DNA from: DASQPR01 sp963797675 | GTDB taxonomy: Bacteria; Actinomycetota; Actinomycetes; Mycobacteriales; Micromonosporaceae | NCBI GenBank assembly: GCA_963797675.1 | Contig: CAWCQQ010000007.1 | Location: forward strand, 62,001-126,000 | Length of the DNA: 64,000 nucleotides | Direction: 5' to 3' | Part shown: piece by piece, positions 17,916-25,334 of the stretch | Position numbering within the stretch: the first letter of the stretch is position 1 | How the letters are laid out: each line of letters starts with the position of its first letter | The notes under the pieces: generated by a model | Told to the model about the DNA's origin: nothing | The model's input: only the letters and a program-made list of their open reading frames with translations | Database searches by the model: none | Program-made: the position numbers and the translations under genes

Positions 17916-18337
17916 CGTTGTGCCTTTCGCGTCAGAGCAACAACCGACGGTAGCTCGATTGCGCCGCTCAGGCGAGCGCGGCAGCGTCCAGTCTCGCATA
18001 GGCAGCCGACCTTCCGGTTGAACCGGGAATAGCGAACCGGACATACGTGCGCACCGAACGATTGATGCACCAGAATCCAAGCAACCTTCCAGCTCGAGAC
18101 AGCGTCATAGCTTATGCATGGCATCGACGAACATCGGCAACGTGTCGCCGCACCGCCGATCGCAGATGCCATGGTTGCGGTGCCAGGGCGCGTGCGTCCG
18201 GTGCCGGGGATCGCGGGGTGGGCGTGTTTGGGGGCACGCCCGCCCCCGCCACGGTGCACGGGTGCGGGCGAGCGATGCCCGGCACCGCAAAATATCTGCC
18301 CTGGCGGTTGCCCGTACCGGAGTGGCACTCTTCATTC
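17916..18337. other. Gene-free stretch with a nested inverted repeat
   Basis: No gene is supported between the XPB start and the small membrane gene. The only structure is a nested inverted repeat at 18199-18287. Promoters for XPB (minus) and the small gene (plus) probably lie here, but no clear hexamers stand out. Confidence 0.6.
18199..18287. repeat. Nested inverted repeat
   Basis: Outer arms 18199-18213 and 18273-18287 match at 14 of 15 positions. Inner arms 18215-18226 and 18235-18246 match at 11 of 12. Together they could fold into one branched GC-rich structure about 50 bases upstream of the small membrane gene. Confidence 0.65.
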
Positions 18338-18565
18338 ATGATCCCTGATCCGCCGGAAGCGCGGACGTCCTGGCGCGTCATTGCCGCCGGGATCGCGATC
18401 GCGATCTTTGCGCTGGCCTGGTTTCTCATCTCCACGCTGGCGATGCGCGCAAGCGTCGGGGATTCACTCGGCGAGGCGCTGGGCGTGGCACTGGGCTTCC
18501 TGGTCGCATTCTCGGTGATCGGCGCGATCCGCAATCCCGCTAGCTGTCGACGACCGCGGCGGTGA
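18338..18565 (+). CDS. Small two-helix membrane protein
   Basis: A 75-residue protein starting at ATG 18338. After a short polar N-terminus come two hydrophobic helices, V-I-A-A-G-I-A-I-A-I-F-A-L-A-W-F-L and L-G-V-A-L-G-F-L-V-A-F-S-V-I-G-A, joined by a short acidic loop, and a basic tail. I do not recognise the family. Its last 26 bases overlap the convergent helicase-associated gene. Codon usage agrees with its neighbours, which supports it being real, but there is no strong ribosome site. Confidence 0.55.
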   Translation: MIPDPPEARTSWRVIAAGIAIAIFALAWFLISTLAMRASVGDSLGEALGVALGFLVAFSVIGAIRNPASCRRPRR

Positions 18566-20969
18566 TCCGGTGCAGCGCCAGTGTGTGCAGCATCTCGGTC
18601 CGTTCGTCTTCGGCCCGAAGATATCCGGCACCGATCGATACCGGCCGTAGCAGCCGCGATGCGGTCGCGCCGTGCGCGTCAACGTAGCCGACCCAGACCC
18701 GGAGCTTGTCCCGGATCGCCTGCTGCAGCACCGCCATCGCCTGCGTATGCGCCTGCACGCCGGTCGCACCGGTCACCGACGCGCGGACCGTGACGGGTGC
18801 GCGCCGGGCCAACCGCGCGGCCGTATCGCCCTGCCGCAAAGCCTCGATCACCGCCGCGAGCCGGGCCGCGGTGAGCCCGCGCATACCGTCGCCGAATCCA
18901 GAGCTGGACAAGGGGGTACGCCGGGGAGGTGCCCGGAACGCGCGTGCCTTCCCGAGCACCACGGCACCGCCGGCGTCCTCCTGAACCGGCGCATACCCGG
19001 CCGCTCGCAGCGATTCGAGGACCCGACCGACCAGGAAACCGGAGACGAGTACGGTCGGCGCGAGCGTACGCAGGGAGAGTTCCGTCAACCGACGGTCGAT
19101 CAGGATCTCGGCCAGCAGAGCGACGTCATCGCTGCGGATGTAGCAGCCCGCGGCACCGAGCCGGAGCCCCCCGTGCCGGCGAGCGGTGTCGTCGATCAGA
19201 TACGACAGCGCCTGCGGCACGCCCGTACGCGACCGGCGCGTGAAGAGTTTCTGCAGCTCGGCGGCACTGTAGCCGGAATCCAGCGCGTCCCGTATACGTT
19301 CCGGCGTGACCCGGTGGACCGAGGCGCCACCGGCCGATTCCGGCTCGGTGACCAGTGCCAACTCGGCCGCGAGTTCGGGCTCGGGCGGCCCCGGCACGAT
19401 CACCGACAGGTCGGCCTGGATCAGCATGTGGTCCACCGGCGCCGGCAGCAGCTTGTCCAACGTGACGATCGCGCCGGAGGTGGCATCGCTGCTCCAGATG
19501 CCCAGCGGATCGTCGTCGTTGTCCCGTGACGCCGCCGCGAGGACCTCCTCCAGCAGCAGCCGGCCGTACGTGGTGAGGCCGCCGAGCCCGATCAGCCCGA
19601 GTTGCGCCGCCTCGTCCAAGGTCCAGCGGATCGGCTCCATCGCCGCCGAGTCCGGGTTCCCCGGCTGCCATGGCGAGCGTCGGGGCGCACGCCAGTGCAG
19701 CGCGGTGAGGACCTCCTCGATGCTCGGCGTGGCACCGGGATCCAGCTCGGCTAGGACGCCGAGGATCGCGGCTCGCAGGCGGGGCGCGCCGGTACGTTCG
19801 AGTTCCGGACCCAGCACGCTGGCCGGGCGATCCGGAGTGCTCGGTTTCCGGCCGTTGACCGGCGCCGGGGGACGGCGGTTGACCAGACCCGGCTGTCGAT
19901 CCATGGCGAGCCAGGCCCGGGCCAGACGGGCCCACCGTCCGGCGATCGAGGCGGCACCCCACTGGTCGTACGCGAGCGTCGGCAGGATCCTCGGATCGCC
20001 GCTGGGCGACCGCAGGCCGGGGTCGGATTCGCCGAGCAGGCCGGCGGCCGAGGCGACTTCCAGCAGGACGGCGGCGGCCGGTTCGATGATGTCCGCCGCA
20101 CGGGCAAGGCGGCGCAGGTCGCGTACGCCGAGGCCGCCGGTACGCAGGATGCCGGCCGGTTCGTCGGAGAGCGCCGCGAGCAGGTAGTCGGTCTGCCGTA
20201 CGGCTTCCATGACCTGCCCGGTGCCGGCCGAGTCGATCGTCGCGATCTTCCGCGAAGCACCGGACGTCACCGGCGGCGCCGGATGCAGCTCGCCCAGGCG
20301 ACCGTCCCGGCGCAGCGCGAACGCGACCTCGCGGGGCAGCTCGACCGTGTCGTCCGACACCGCGACGAGCAGGCTGCGCGAGACGAGCGCGCCGACCGCC
20401 GAATCGGGGTCGCCGATCGCGCCGGTCGCGACCGTACCGATCGGAGGCCCGTCGGCGAGCCGGTCCAGCACGGCCCGGCTGGCCGGCGTGGCCGCCAGGA
20501 GCGCGCGCCGAAGCCCGGCGGCGTCATTCGCCAGCGCGGCCGCGTCGTTGCTGAGCTGCTCCGCTGGGCGCCCGAGGCCGGCCGGGTAGGGCGAACAGAT
20601 CTCGTCGACGACCGGGACTACGTGCAGCTCGTCCGGCTGGCCGTACACGATTAAAAGATCTTCGAGCCGTCGTAACGCCGCGCGGACCGTGCGGCCGTCG
20701 GTGGGCGCGGCCCAGGCCAGGATGGCCTCGACCGACGTGGTGTCGCCGTCGTCGACGTCGCGACTGAGTCGGGCGGCGTCCAGGATCTCGAGCGTGAACA
20801 GGTCGAGGCCTTCGAGCGCGCGGGCGACGGAGACGCGGGACTGCGCGCGGGCGGCCAGCGCGGACATGTCCGTGGGCGGCGGCGTCAGCAGGTCAGGCCG
20901 CCGTGCGAGCAGCGTGGCCAGCGCGTCGTCGGAGTACGCGCGGAGGAAGTCGGTCAGATTGCCGGTCAT
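18540..20969 (-). CDS. Helicase-associated domain protein with WYL-like C-terminus
   Basis: An 809-residue protein of the actinobacterial helicase C-terminal-like/XPB-associated family, neighbour of the XPB gene as in mycobacteria (Rv0862c, from memory). The N-terminal half is helical and winged-helix-like. The middle block (about residues 500-680) with H-M-L-I-Q-A-D-L-S-V-I-V-P-G-P matches the helicase-conserved C-terminal region. The last 90 residues resemble a WYL domain (L-Q-Q-A-I-R-D-K-L-R-V-W-V-G-Y-V). No Walker A motif is present, so it is not an active helicase alone and may bind nucleic acid as a partner of XPB. ATG 20969 is the start. Confidence 0.82.
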   Translation of the reverse strand: MTGNLTDFLRAYSDDALATLLARRPDLLTPPPTDMSALAARAQSRVSVARALEGLDLFTLEILDAARLSRDVDDGDTTSVEAILAWAAPTDGRTVRAALRRLEDLLIVYGQPDELHVVPVVDEICSPYPAGLGRPAEQLSNDAAALANDAAGLRRALLAATPASRAVLDRLADGPPIGTVATGAIGDPDSAVGALVSRSLLVAVSDDTVELPREVAFALRRDGRLGELHPAPPVTSGASRKIATIDSAGTGQVMEAVRQTDYLLAALSDEPAGILRTGGLGVRDLRRLARAADIIEPAAAVLLEVASAAGLLGESDPGLRSPSGDPRILPTLAYDQWGAASIAGRWARLARAWLAMDRQPGLVNRRPPAPVNGRKPSTPDRPASVLGPELERTGAPRLRAAILGVLAELDPGATPSIEEVLTALHWRAPRRSPWQPGNPDSAAMEPIRWTLDEAAQLGLIGLGGLTTYGRLLLEEVLAAASRDNDDDPLGIWSSDATSGAIVTLDKLLPAPVDHMLIQADLSVIVPGPPEPELAAELALVTEPESAGGASVHRVTPERIRDALDSGYSAAELQKLFTRRSRTGVPQALSYLIDDTARRHGGLRLGAAGCYIRSDDVALLAEILIDRRLTELSLRTLAPTVLVSGFLVGRVLESLRAAGYAPVQEDAGGAVVLGKARAFRAPPRRTPLSSSGFGDGMRGLTAARLAAVIEALRQGDTAARLARRAPVTVRASVTGATGVQAHTQAMAVLQQAIRDKLRVWVGYVDAHGATASRLLRPVSIGAGYLRAEDERTEMLHTLALHRITAAVVDS

Positions 20970-21118
20970 CGTCGTTCTACGCTATCCGGCCGAGCTGTCT
21001 CGCGCTGCCGGTGCCGGGCACGAGATCTCGATCGGTGGCATGTGAAACACTGATCTCGCCTGTGATCGCCGAAGAGGTGTTCGCCGGCCCCGAGTTCGAC
21101 GGTGAAAGGGGAGACGCG

Positions 21119-21325
21119 ATGGCGTCGGCCAAGAAGTCCACTGACGTGGCGGTCATCCGCTCCAAGGCGCGGCCGGTACCGGAGGGTCACCTTCCGATGA
21201 CCGAAGTCCTGTTCGACCGTGCCGGATCAGCTTCGCCGTTCGGCGACGACCTGCTGTTTCCGCTGCCGATCTCCGAATTGACGTACGTTCACCCGACCGC
21301 GGATGCGCCGCCCGCCCATCTGTAG
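21119..21325 (+). CDS. Small conserved-looking protein upstream of cspB
   Basis: A 68-residue protein preceded by a strong G-A-A-A-G-G-G-G-A-G-A site at 21104-21114. It begins with a basic A-S-A-K-K-S segment and ends with a proline-rich tail (L-P-I-S-E-L-T-Y-V-H-P-T). No domain is recognised. It ends about 90 bases before the cspB start on the same strand, so co-transcription is possible. The ribosome site and normal codon use favour a real gene; its role is unknown. Confidence 0.6.
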   Translation: MASAKKSTDVAVIRSKARPVPEGHLPMTEVLFDRAGSASPFGDDLLFPLPISELTYVHPTADAPPAHL

Positions 21326-21415
21326 GCCTGCGTTGTAAGCGAAAGAAGTTGGGGCTTTGTCTCGTTGTCGATAGCCTGGAGGCGATCAAACGAGAGCAAC
21401 TGGGCGGAGTACGCG

Positions 21416-21802
21416 GTGCCAACGGGCCGAGTGAAGTGGTACGACACGGAAAAGGGCTTCGGCTTCGTCACGCGTGACGACGGCGGGGATGTGTTCGTGC
21501 ACAAGGCTGCCCTGCCGAACGGGGTCAACGAGCTGACGCCTGGCCAGCGCGTCGACTTCAGCGTCGCCGAGGGCCGTAAGGGCACGCAGGCGCTGCAGCT
21601 CAAGATAATCGAGGCACCGGCAACCGTGGCGGAGCTGCGCCGCCGTCCGGCCGAGGAGCTGCACGGACTGATCGAAGACATGATCAAGGTGCTCGAGACC
21701 AAGATCACCCCCGATCTGCAAAAGGGCCGCTACCCGGACAAGAAAAGCGCGAAGACGGTAGCCGAACTCCTGCACGCGGTGGCCAAGGAACTCGACGTCT
21801 AA
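21416..21802 (+). CDS. cspB: Cold-shock domain protein with C-terminal extension (CspB type)
   Basis: A 128-residue protein. Residues 1-66 form a cold-shock domain with RNP1 K-G-F-G-F-V and RNP2 V-F-V-H. The last 60 residues are a charged helical extension (A-E-L-L-H-A-V-A-K-E-L-D-V) typical of the longer actinobacterial cold-shock proteins such as mycobacterial Rv0871. GTG 21416 gives the canonical start P-T-G-R-V-K-W-Y. It binds single-stranded RNA and DNA. Its stop overlaps the 3' end of mqnD on the other strand by four bases. Confidence 0.92.
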   Translation: MPTGRVKWYDTEKGFGFVTRDDGGDVFVHKAALPNGVNELTPGQRVDFSVAEGRKGTQALQLKIIEAPATVAELRRRPAEELHGLIEDMIKVLETKITPDLQKGRYPDKKSAKTVAELLHAVAKELDV

Positions 21803-22641
21803 CTCCGCGGTTCCAGAGCACCCGCCGGGATCGGCGGCACCAGGCCCAGAGATGCCGCCCGATCCAGAAGGGACCGGATCGCCGCGTAACCCTCGGCGCC
21901 GAGATTCTCGGTGAAATCGTTCACGTACAGGTTGATGTGCTGCGACACCACGGCCGGCTCCATCTCCTGGGCGTGCTCGAGCACGTAGGACTCGCTGGCC
22001 GTGGGATCGGCCCAGGCTTGGCGTACCGAATCGCGGACCCACTCGGTGGCCGCGGCCGCATCCACCCGGTCGCGGTGCGCGAGGATCGCGCCGAGCGGGA
22101 TCGGCAGGCCGGTGTCGCGCTCCCACCACTCGCCGAGATCGACGAGCGCGGTCAGGCCATACCTCGGGTACGTGAACCGCGCCTCGTGGATGACCAGCCC
22201 GGCGTCATACCGTCCATCGGCGACGCCCGGCATGATCTCGTGGAACGGCACGATCTCGATCTTCGCCGGGGCAATGTCCGCCGCCCAGAGCCGGAACAGC
22301 AGGTAGGCGGTTGTCCGGTCGCCGGGGACGGCCACCGTACGGCCGGCGAGCGATGCCGGCCCGGCGCCGTTGACCGCATCCTTGACCAGCACCAGCGGGC
22401 CGCAGCCCCGTCCGAGCGCGCCGCCGCACGGCAGCAGCTCGTAGGTCCCGAGTAGCCACGGCAGCGCCGCATAACTGACTTTGACCAGGTCGAACGTACC
22501 GTCGAGCGAGGCCGTGTTGGTCACGTCCACGTCGGCATAGGTCACATCGATCGGTGGCGCGCCGGCAACGCGACCGTGCACGAGAGCGTCGAATGTGAAC
22601 GTGTCGTTCGGGCAGGGCGAGATGGCGAGGGAGAGGCTCAC
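21799..22641 (-). CDS. mqnD: 1,4-dihydroxy-6-naphthoate synthase MqnD
   Basis: A 280-residue enzyme of the futalosine route to menaquinone; it turns cyclic dehypoxanthinyl futalosine into 1,4-dihydroxy-6-naphthoate. The MqnA/MqnD fold signature S-P-C-P-N-D-T-F-T-F-D-A-L is at residues 8-20, followed by L-V-K-V-S-Y, the glycine-rich anion loop around L-P-C-G-G-A-L-G-R-G-C-G-P, and a late H-E-A-R-F-T-Y. GTG 22641 overlaps the mqnB stop by four bases (G-T-G-A), so the two are translated together. It shows that this organism uses the futalosine rather than the classical Men pathway. mqnA and mqnC are not in the window. Confidence 0.93.
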   Translation of the reverse strand: MSLSLAISPCPNDTFTFDALVHGRVAGAPPIDVTYADVDVTNTASLDGTFDLVKVSYAALPWLLGTYELLPCGGALGRGCGPLVLVKDAVNGAGPASLAGRTVAVPGDRTTAYLLFRLWAADIAPAKIEIVPFHEIMPGVADGRYDAGLVIHEARFTYPRYGLTALVDLGEWWERDTGLPIPLGAILAHRDRVDAAAATEWVRDSVRQAWADPTASESYVLEHAQEMEPAVVSQHINLYVNDFTENLGAEGYAAIRSLLDRAASLGLVPPIPAGALEPRS

Positions 22642-23303
22642 GCTCCCAACGTACCCACTGCCTCCGCGGCCGCCGACAGCGCGCTTAACGCGTCGCCGAT
22701 CCGCCACGCCGCCCGGTCGCGTGGCCCGATCAGGTTCGAGATCGCTCGTACCTCCACGAACCGCGTTCCGGTCGCGATCGCCGCACACGCGACGCCGTAC
22801 CCCTCCATCGCCTCGACCACCGCATCCGGATGGGCGCGGGCGAGGTCGGCCGCGCGCTCGGCCGATCCGGTGACGGTCGAGACGGTCAGGATCGATCCAC
22901 TGGACGCACCCGTCTTGACCAGCTCGGCCACCAGCTCGGTGTCCGCGTCGATCACCACCTGCCCGAAGCCGAGATCCGCGACGGACAGGAAGCCGTCCGG
23001 CGACTGCGCGCCGAGGTCCGCGGCGATGCTCGCGGTCCCGACGACCACGCCTCCGATCGCTGCGCGGTCGACGAAAGCGCCGCCGATCCCCATCGATACC
23101 ACGATGTCGTACGCCCGGTCGTGCGCTCGGGCTACCGCGAGCGCAACCGCCGTGGTGGCCGCCGCTGCAGCCGGTCCGACGCCGCCGACGATCACGTCGT
23201 GGTGACCCGGGTGGAGGCTGCTGTCGTGGTGATCCGGGCTCAGGCCGCGGAGGACGGCGGCCCGCTCTGCGTCGACCGCCGTGACGATGAGAATGCGCGT
23301 CAT
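22638..23303 (-). CDS. mqnB: Futalosine hydrolase MqnB
   Basis: A 221-residue nucleosidase of the purine-nucleoside phosphorylase superfamily that removes hypoxanthine from futalosine in menaquinone synthesis. Visible motifs are V-T-A-V-D-A-E-R at the N-terminus, V-V-S-M-G-I-G-G-A-F for phosphate/ribose contacts and V-E-A-M-E-G-Y-G-V-A, the M-E-G signature of nucleosidases. Its length fits futalosine hydrolases. It overlaps mqnD downstream and the transporter gene upstream, each by four bases, forming one translational unit. An adenosylhomocysteine-type nucleosidase is excluded by the mqnD linkage. Confidence 0.92.
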   Translation of the reverse strand: MTRILIVTAVDAERAAVLRGLSPDHHDSSLHPGHHDVIVGGVGPAAAAATTAVALAVARAHDRAYDIVVSMGIGGAFVDRAAIGGVVVGTASIAADLGAQSPDGFLSVADLGFGQVVIDADTELVAELVKTGASSGSILTVSTVTGSAERAADLARAHPDAVVEAMEGYGVACAAIATGTRFVEVRAISNLIGPRDRAAWRIGDALSALSAAAEAVGTLGA

Positions 23304-25162
23304 GCGCCGGCGCCGCCCGGCTGGTCGGTGCCGCCGGGCGAGGTCGGCCGGTAGAGGTGGAATCCGGGCTGGCCGGCGTCGCCGTCCGGTAGCACCTTGG
23401 TCTGCCCCGGTGGCTGGGTCGGAGCCGGCTGAGTATTCGGGGCCGGCTGGGTGTTCGGCGTGGGTTCGGTCGGTGCCGCTCCGGCGAGAAGGCGGCGCCA
23501 GCCCGGTGTCTTGGGCGGGCTGGATGCCGGCGGCGCGGCACCTCGGACGGCGGCCGGACCGGGCTCGACCAGCGTCGGCGCGGGGCCGGGTGCCCCTTCC
23601 GGCGGATTGGCGTACGGGTCCATGTCGTACGGATCGGTGTCGTACACGGGAGCGGTCATCGGCTGGACCGCCACCGCTCCGGCCTCGGCGGTCGGCCGGG
23701 TGCCGGATCGGTTTGCTGCCGGCACGGAACGCCGCTGGTCATCGCCGGCTCCCCGGAATTCGGTGGCAGCCTCCGACGGCCGTACCAGTTCGACCGTCGA
23801 CGCGCCGCGATGCGCCCGGCCGACCAGCCGGTCGTTCCGCAGCTGAACGGCGAGCAGGCCGGAGCGGATCGCGGCCAGGATGAGCCCGGTGGCCGCGATG
23901 CCGAGTCCGACCCGGCCCGGGAACGGGATCAGACCGACCGCGCCGCCGGCCACCCACGCCAGCATCAGCAGCGTCTCGGAGTGGGCGAACGCACTTGCGC
24001 GTACCTGTTCGGGGATCTGTTCCTGGATCGAGGCGTCGACCGCAAGTTTCGCGAGACCGCTGACGATCGCGGTCGCCAGGCACAGCACGATCACCGAGCC
24101 CAGGCTGTAGTAGACGGTCGCCGTGATCGCGGCGAGCGCGACGCACACGATGCCGACCGCCTGGAGCAGCGTCGGGCGGTGGATCTTCATCCGGCTGCCG
24201 ATCGCGGTCCCGATGAACGTGCCCACGCCGAGCGCACCGACCGCGTACGCGAGTGCCTTCGTCTGCGACAGCTGGATGCCGAACAGCTTCGTGGTCAGAT
24301 CGTTCGACCGGATCGAGAACGCCAGGAACAGCGTCAGGAAGCCGTACACCGCCCGGAGGATCGCGCTGCCGGAGAGTACGGCGACGATCAAGCGCCCGGA
24401 CAGCACCTTGACGCTGTCGCGGTTCGGCATCTTGAAGATCCGCGGAACGGTCTCCGGCTCTTCCGAGTCCACCGTCTTCGGCAGCCGGAGTGCGATGACC
24501 ATGCCGATCACGAAGATGACCGAGGCGAGGCGCAACGGCCACTCATGCCCGATCCAGAACGCCAGGATGCCGAGTGGCGCGACGGCGGCGCCGGCGAGGG
24601 TGCCGAAGATCGACGCGCGCGCGCCGGCCTCGGACAGTCCGAGGCCCGGCGGCAGAAGGCGAGGGACGGCGGCGCTGCGAGCGACCCCGTACGCGCGGGA
24701 CAGCGCCAGGATGCCGAACGCGGCCGGGTAGAGCGCGAAACCGCCCAGCGAGTCGGAGATCACCCACGCCAGGAACGCGCGCCCCAGCATGGTCGTCGCG
24801 AGCGCGTACCGCCGGCCGTGCCGGAATCGGTCGAGAAGCGGGCCGACCAGCGGCGCAAGCAGTGCGAATGGCAGCATAGTGATCAACAGATACAGCGCGA
24901 CGCGGCTTCGGGCATCGCCGACCGGCACGTTGAAGAAGACCGTGCCGGCGAGCCCGAGCGTCACGAGCGTGTCGCCGGCGCAGGAGACCGCGTGCAGGTC
25001 GAGCAGCCGCATCATGCCGCTGTCGCCGGCACCGCCCTTCCGGCGGATCACACCGACGCCGCGGCCAATCCAGCGACCGGCCCGCGTACCACCGCGGGCG
25101 GTCAACCGCGCACCTTTGATCGTCGTGCCGAGGGCACGCCCAGCGCTGCTCGTAACCGGCAT
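23300..25162 (-). CDS. MFS-type membrane protein (Rv0876c-like) coupled to mqnB
   Basis: A 620-residue protein with about 12 transmembrane helices between residues 45 and 460, then a long Pro/Thr/Ala-rich cytoplasmic tail containing N-T-Q-P-A-P repeats. The helix pattern and actinobacterial position match the Rv0876c family of MFS-like proteins of unknown substrate. ATG 25162 is preceded by A-G-A-G-G-A seven bases upstream; ATG 25198 in frame is an alternative. Its stop overlaps the mqnB start (A-T-G-A). Whether it serves menaquinone synthesis or is only co-transcribed cannot be told. Confidence 0.82.
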   Translation of the reverse strand: MPVTSSAGRALGTTIKGARLTARGGTRAGRWIGRGVGVIRRKGGAGDSGMMRLLDLHAVSCAGDTLVTLGLAGTVFFNVPVGDARSRVALYLLITMLPFALLAPLVGPLLDRFRHGRRYALATTMLGRAFLAWVISDSLGGFALYPAAFGILALSRAYGVARSAAVPRLLPPGLGLSEAGARASIFGTLAGAAVAPLGILAFWIGHEWPLRLASVIFVIGMVIALRLPKTVDSEEPETVPRIFKMPNRDSVKVLSGRLIVAVLSGSAILRAVYGFLTLFLAFSIRSNDLTTKLFGIQLSQTKALAYAVGALGVGTFIGTAIGSRMKIHRPTLLQAVGIVCVALAAITATVYYSLGSVIVLCLATAIVSGLAKLAVDASIQEQIPEQVRASAFAHSETLLMLAWVAGGAVGLIPFPGRVGLGIAATGLILAAIRSGLLAVQLRNDRLVGRAHRGASTVELVRPSEAATEFRGAGDDQRRSVPAANRSGTRPTAEAGAVAVQPMTAPVYDTDPYDMDPYANPPEGAPGPAPTLVEPGPAAVRGAAPPASSPPKTPGWRRLLAGAAPTEPTPNTQPAPNTQPAPTQPPGQTKVLPDGDAGQPGFHLYRPTSPGGTDQPGGAGA

Positions 25163-25334
25163 GCGTCCATCCTCTCGTACTCCGGCAACACGCGACATAG
25201 CTCCTCGGTTTGAGCGCCACGACGACCGGAAATACCACGGACGTTGAGGGGTTAGGCCTACAACACCCGCGATCCCGGGGCGATTCAGTGGTCCCCGAGC
25301 GGTTGCATCGATCCAGATAGGCGACAATGGGGCC

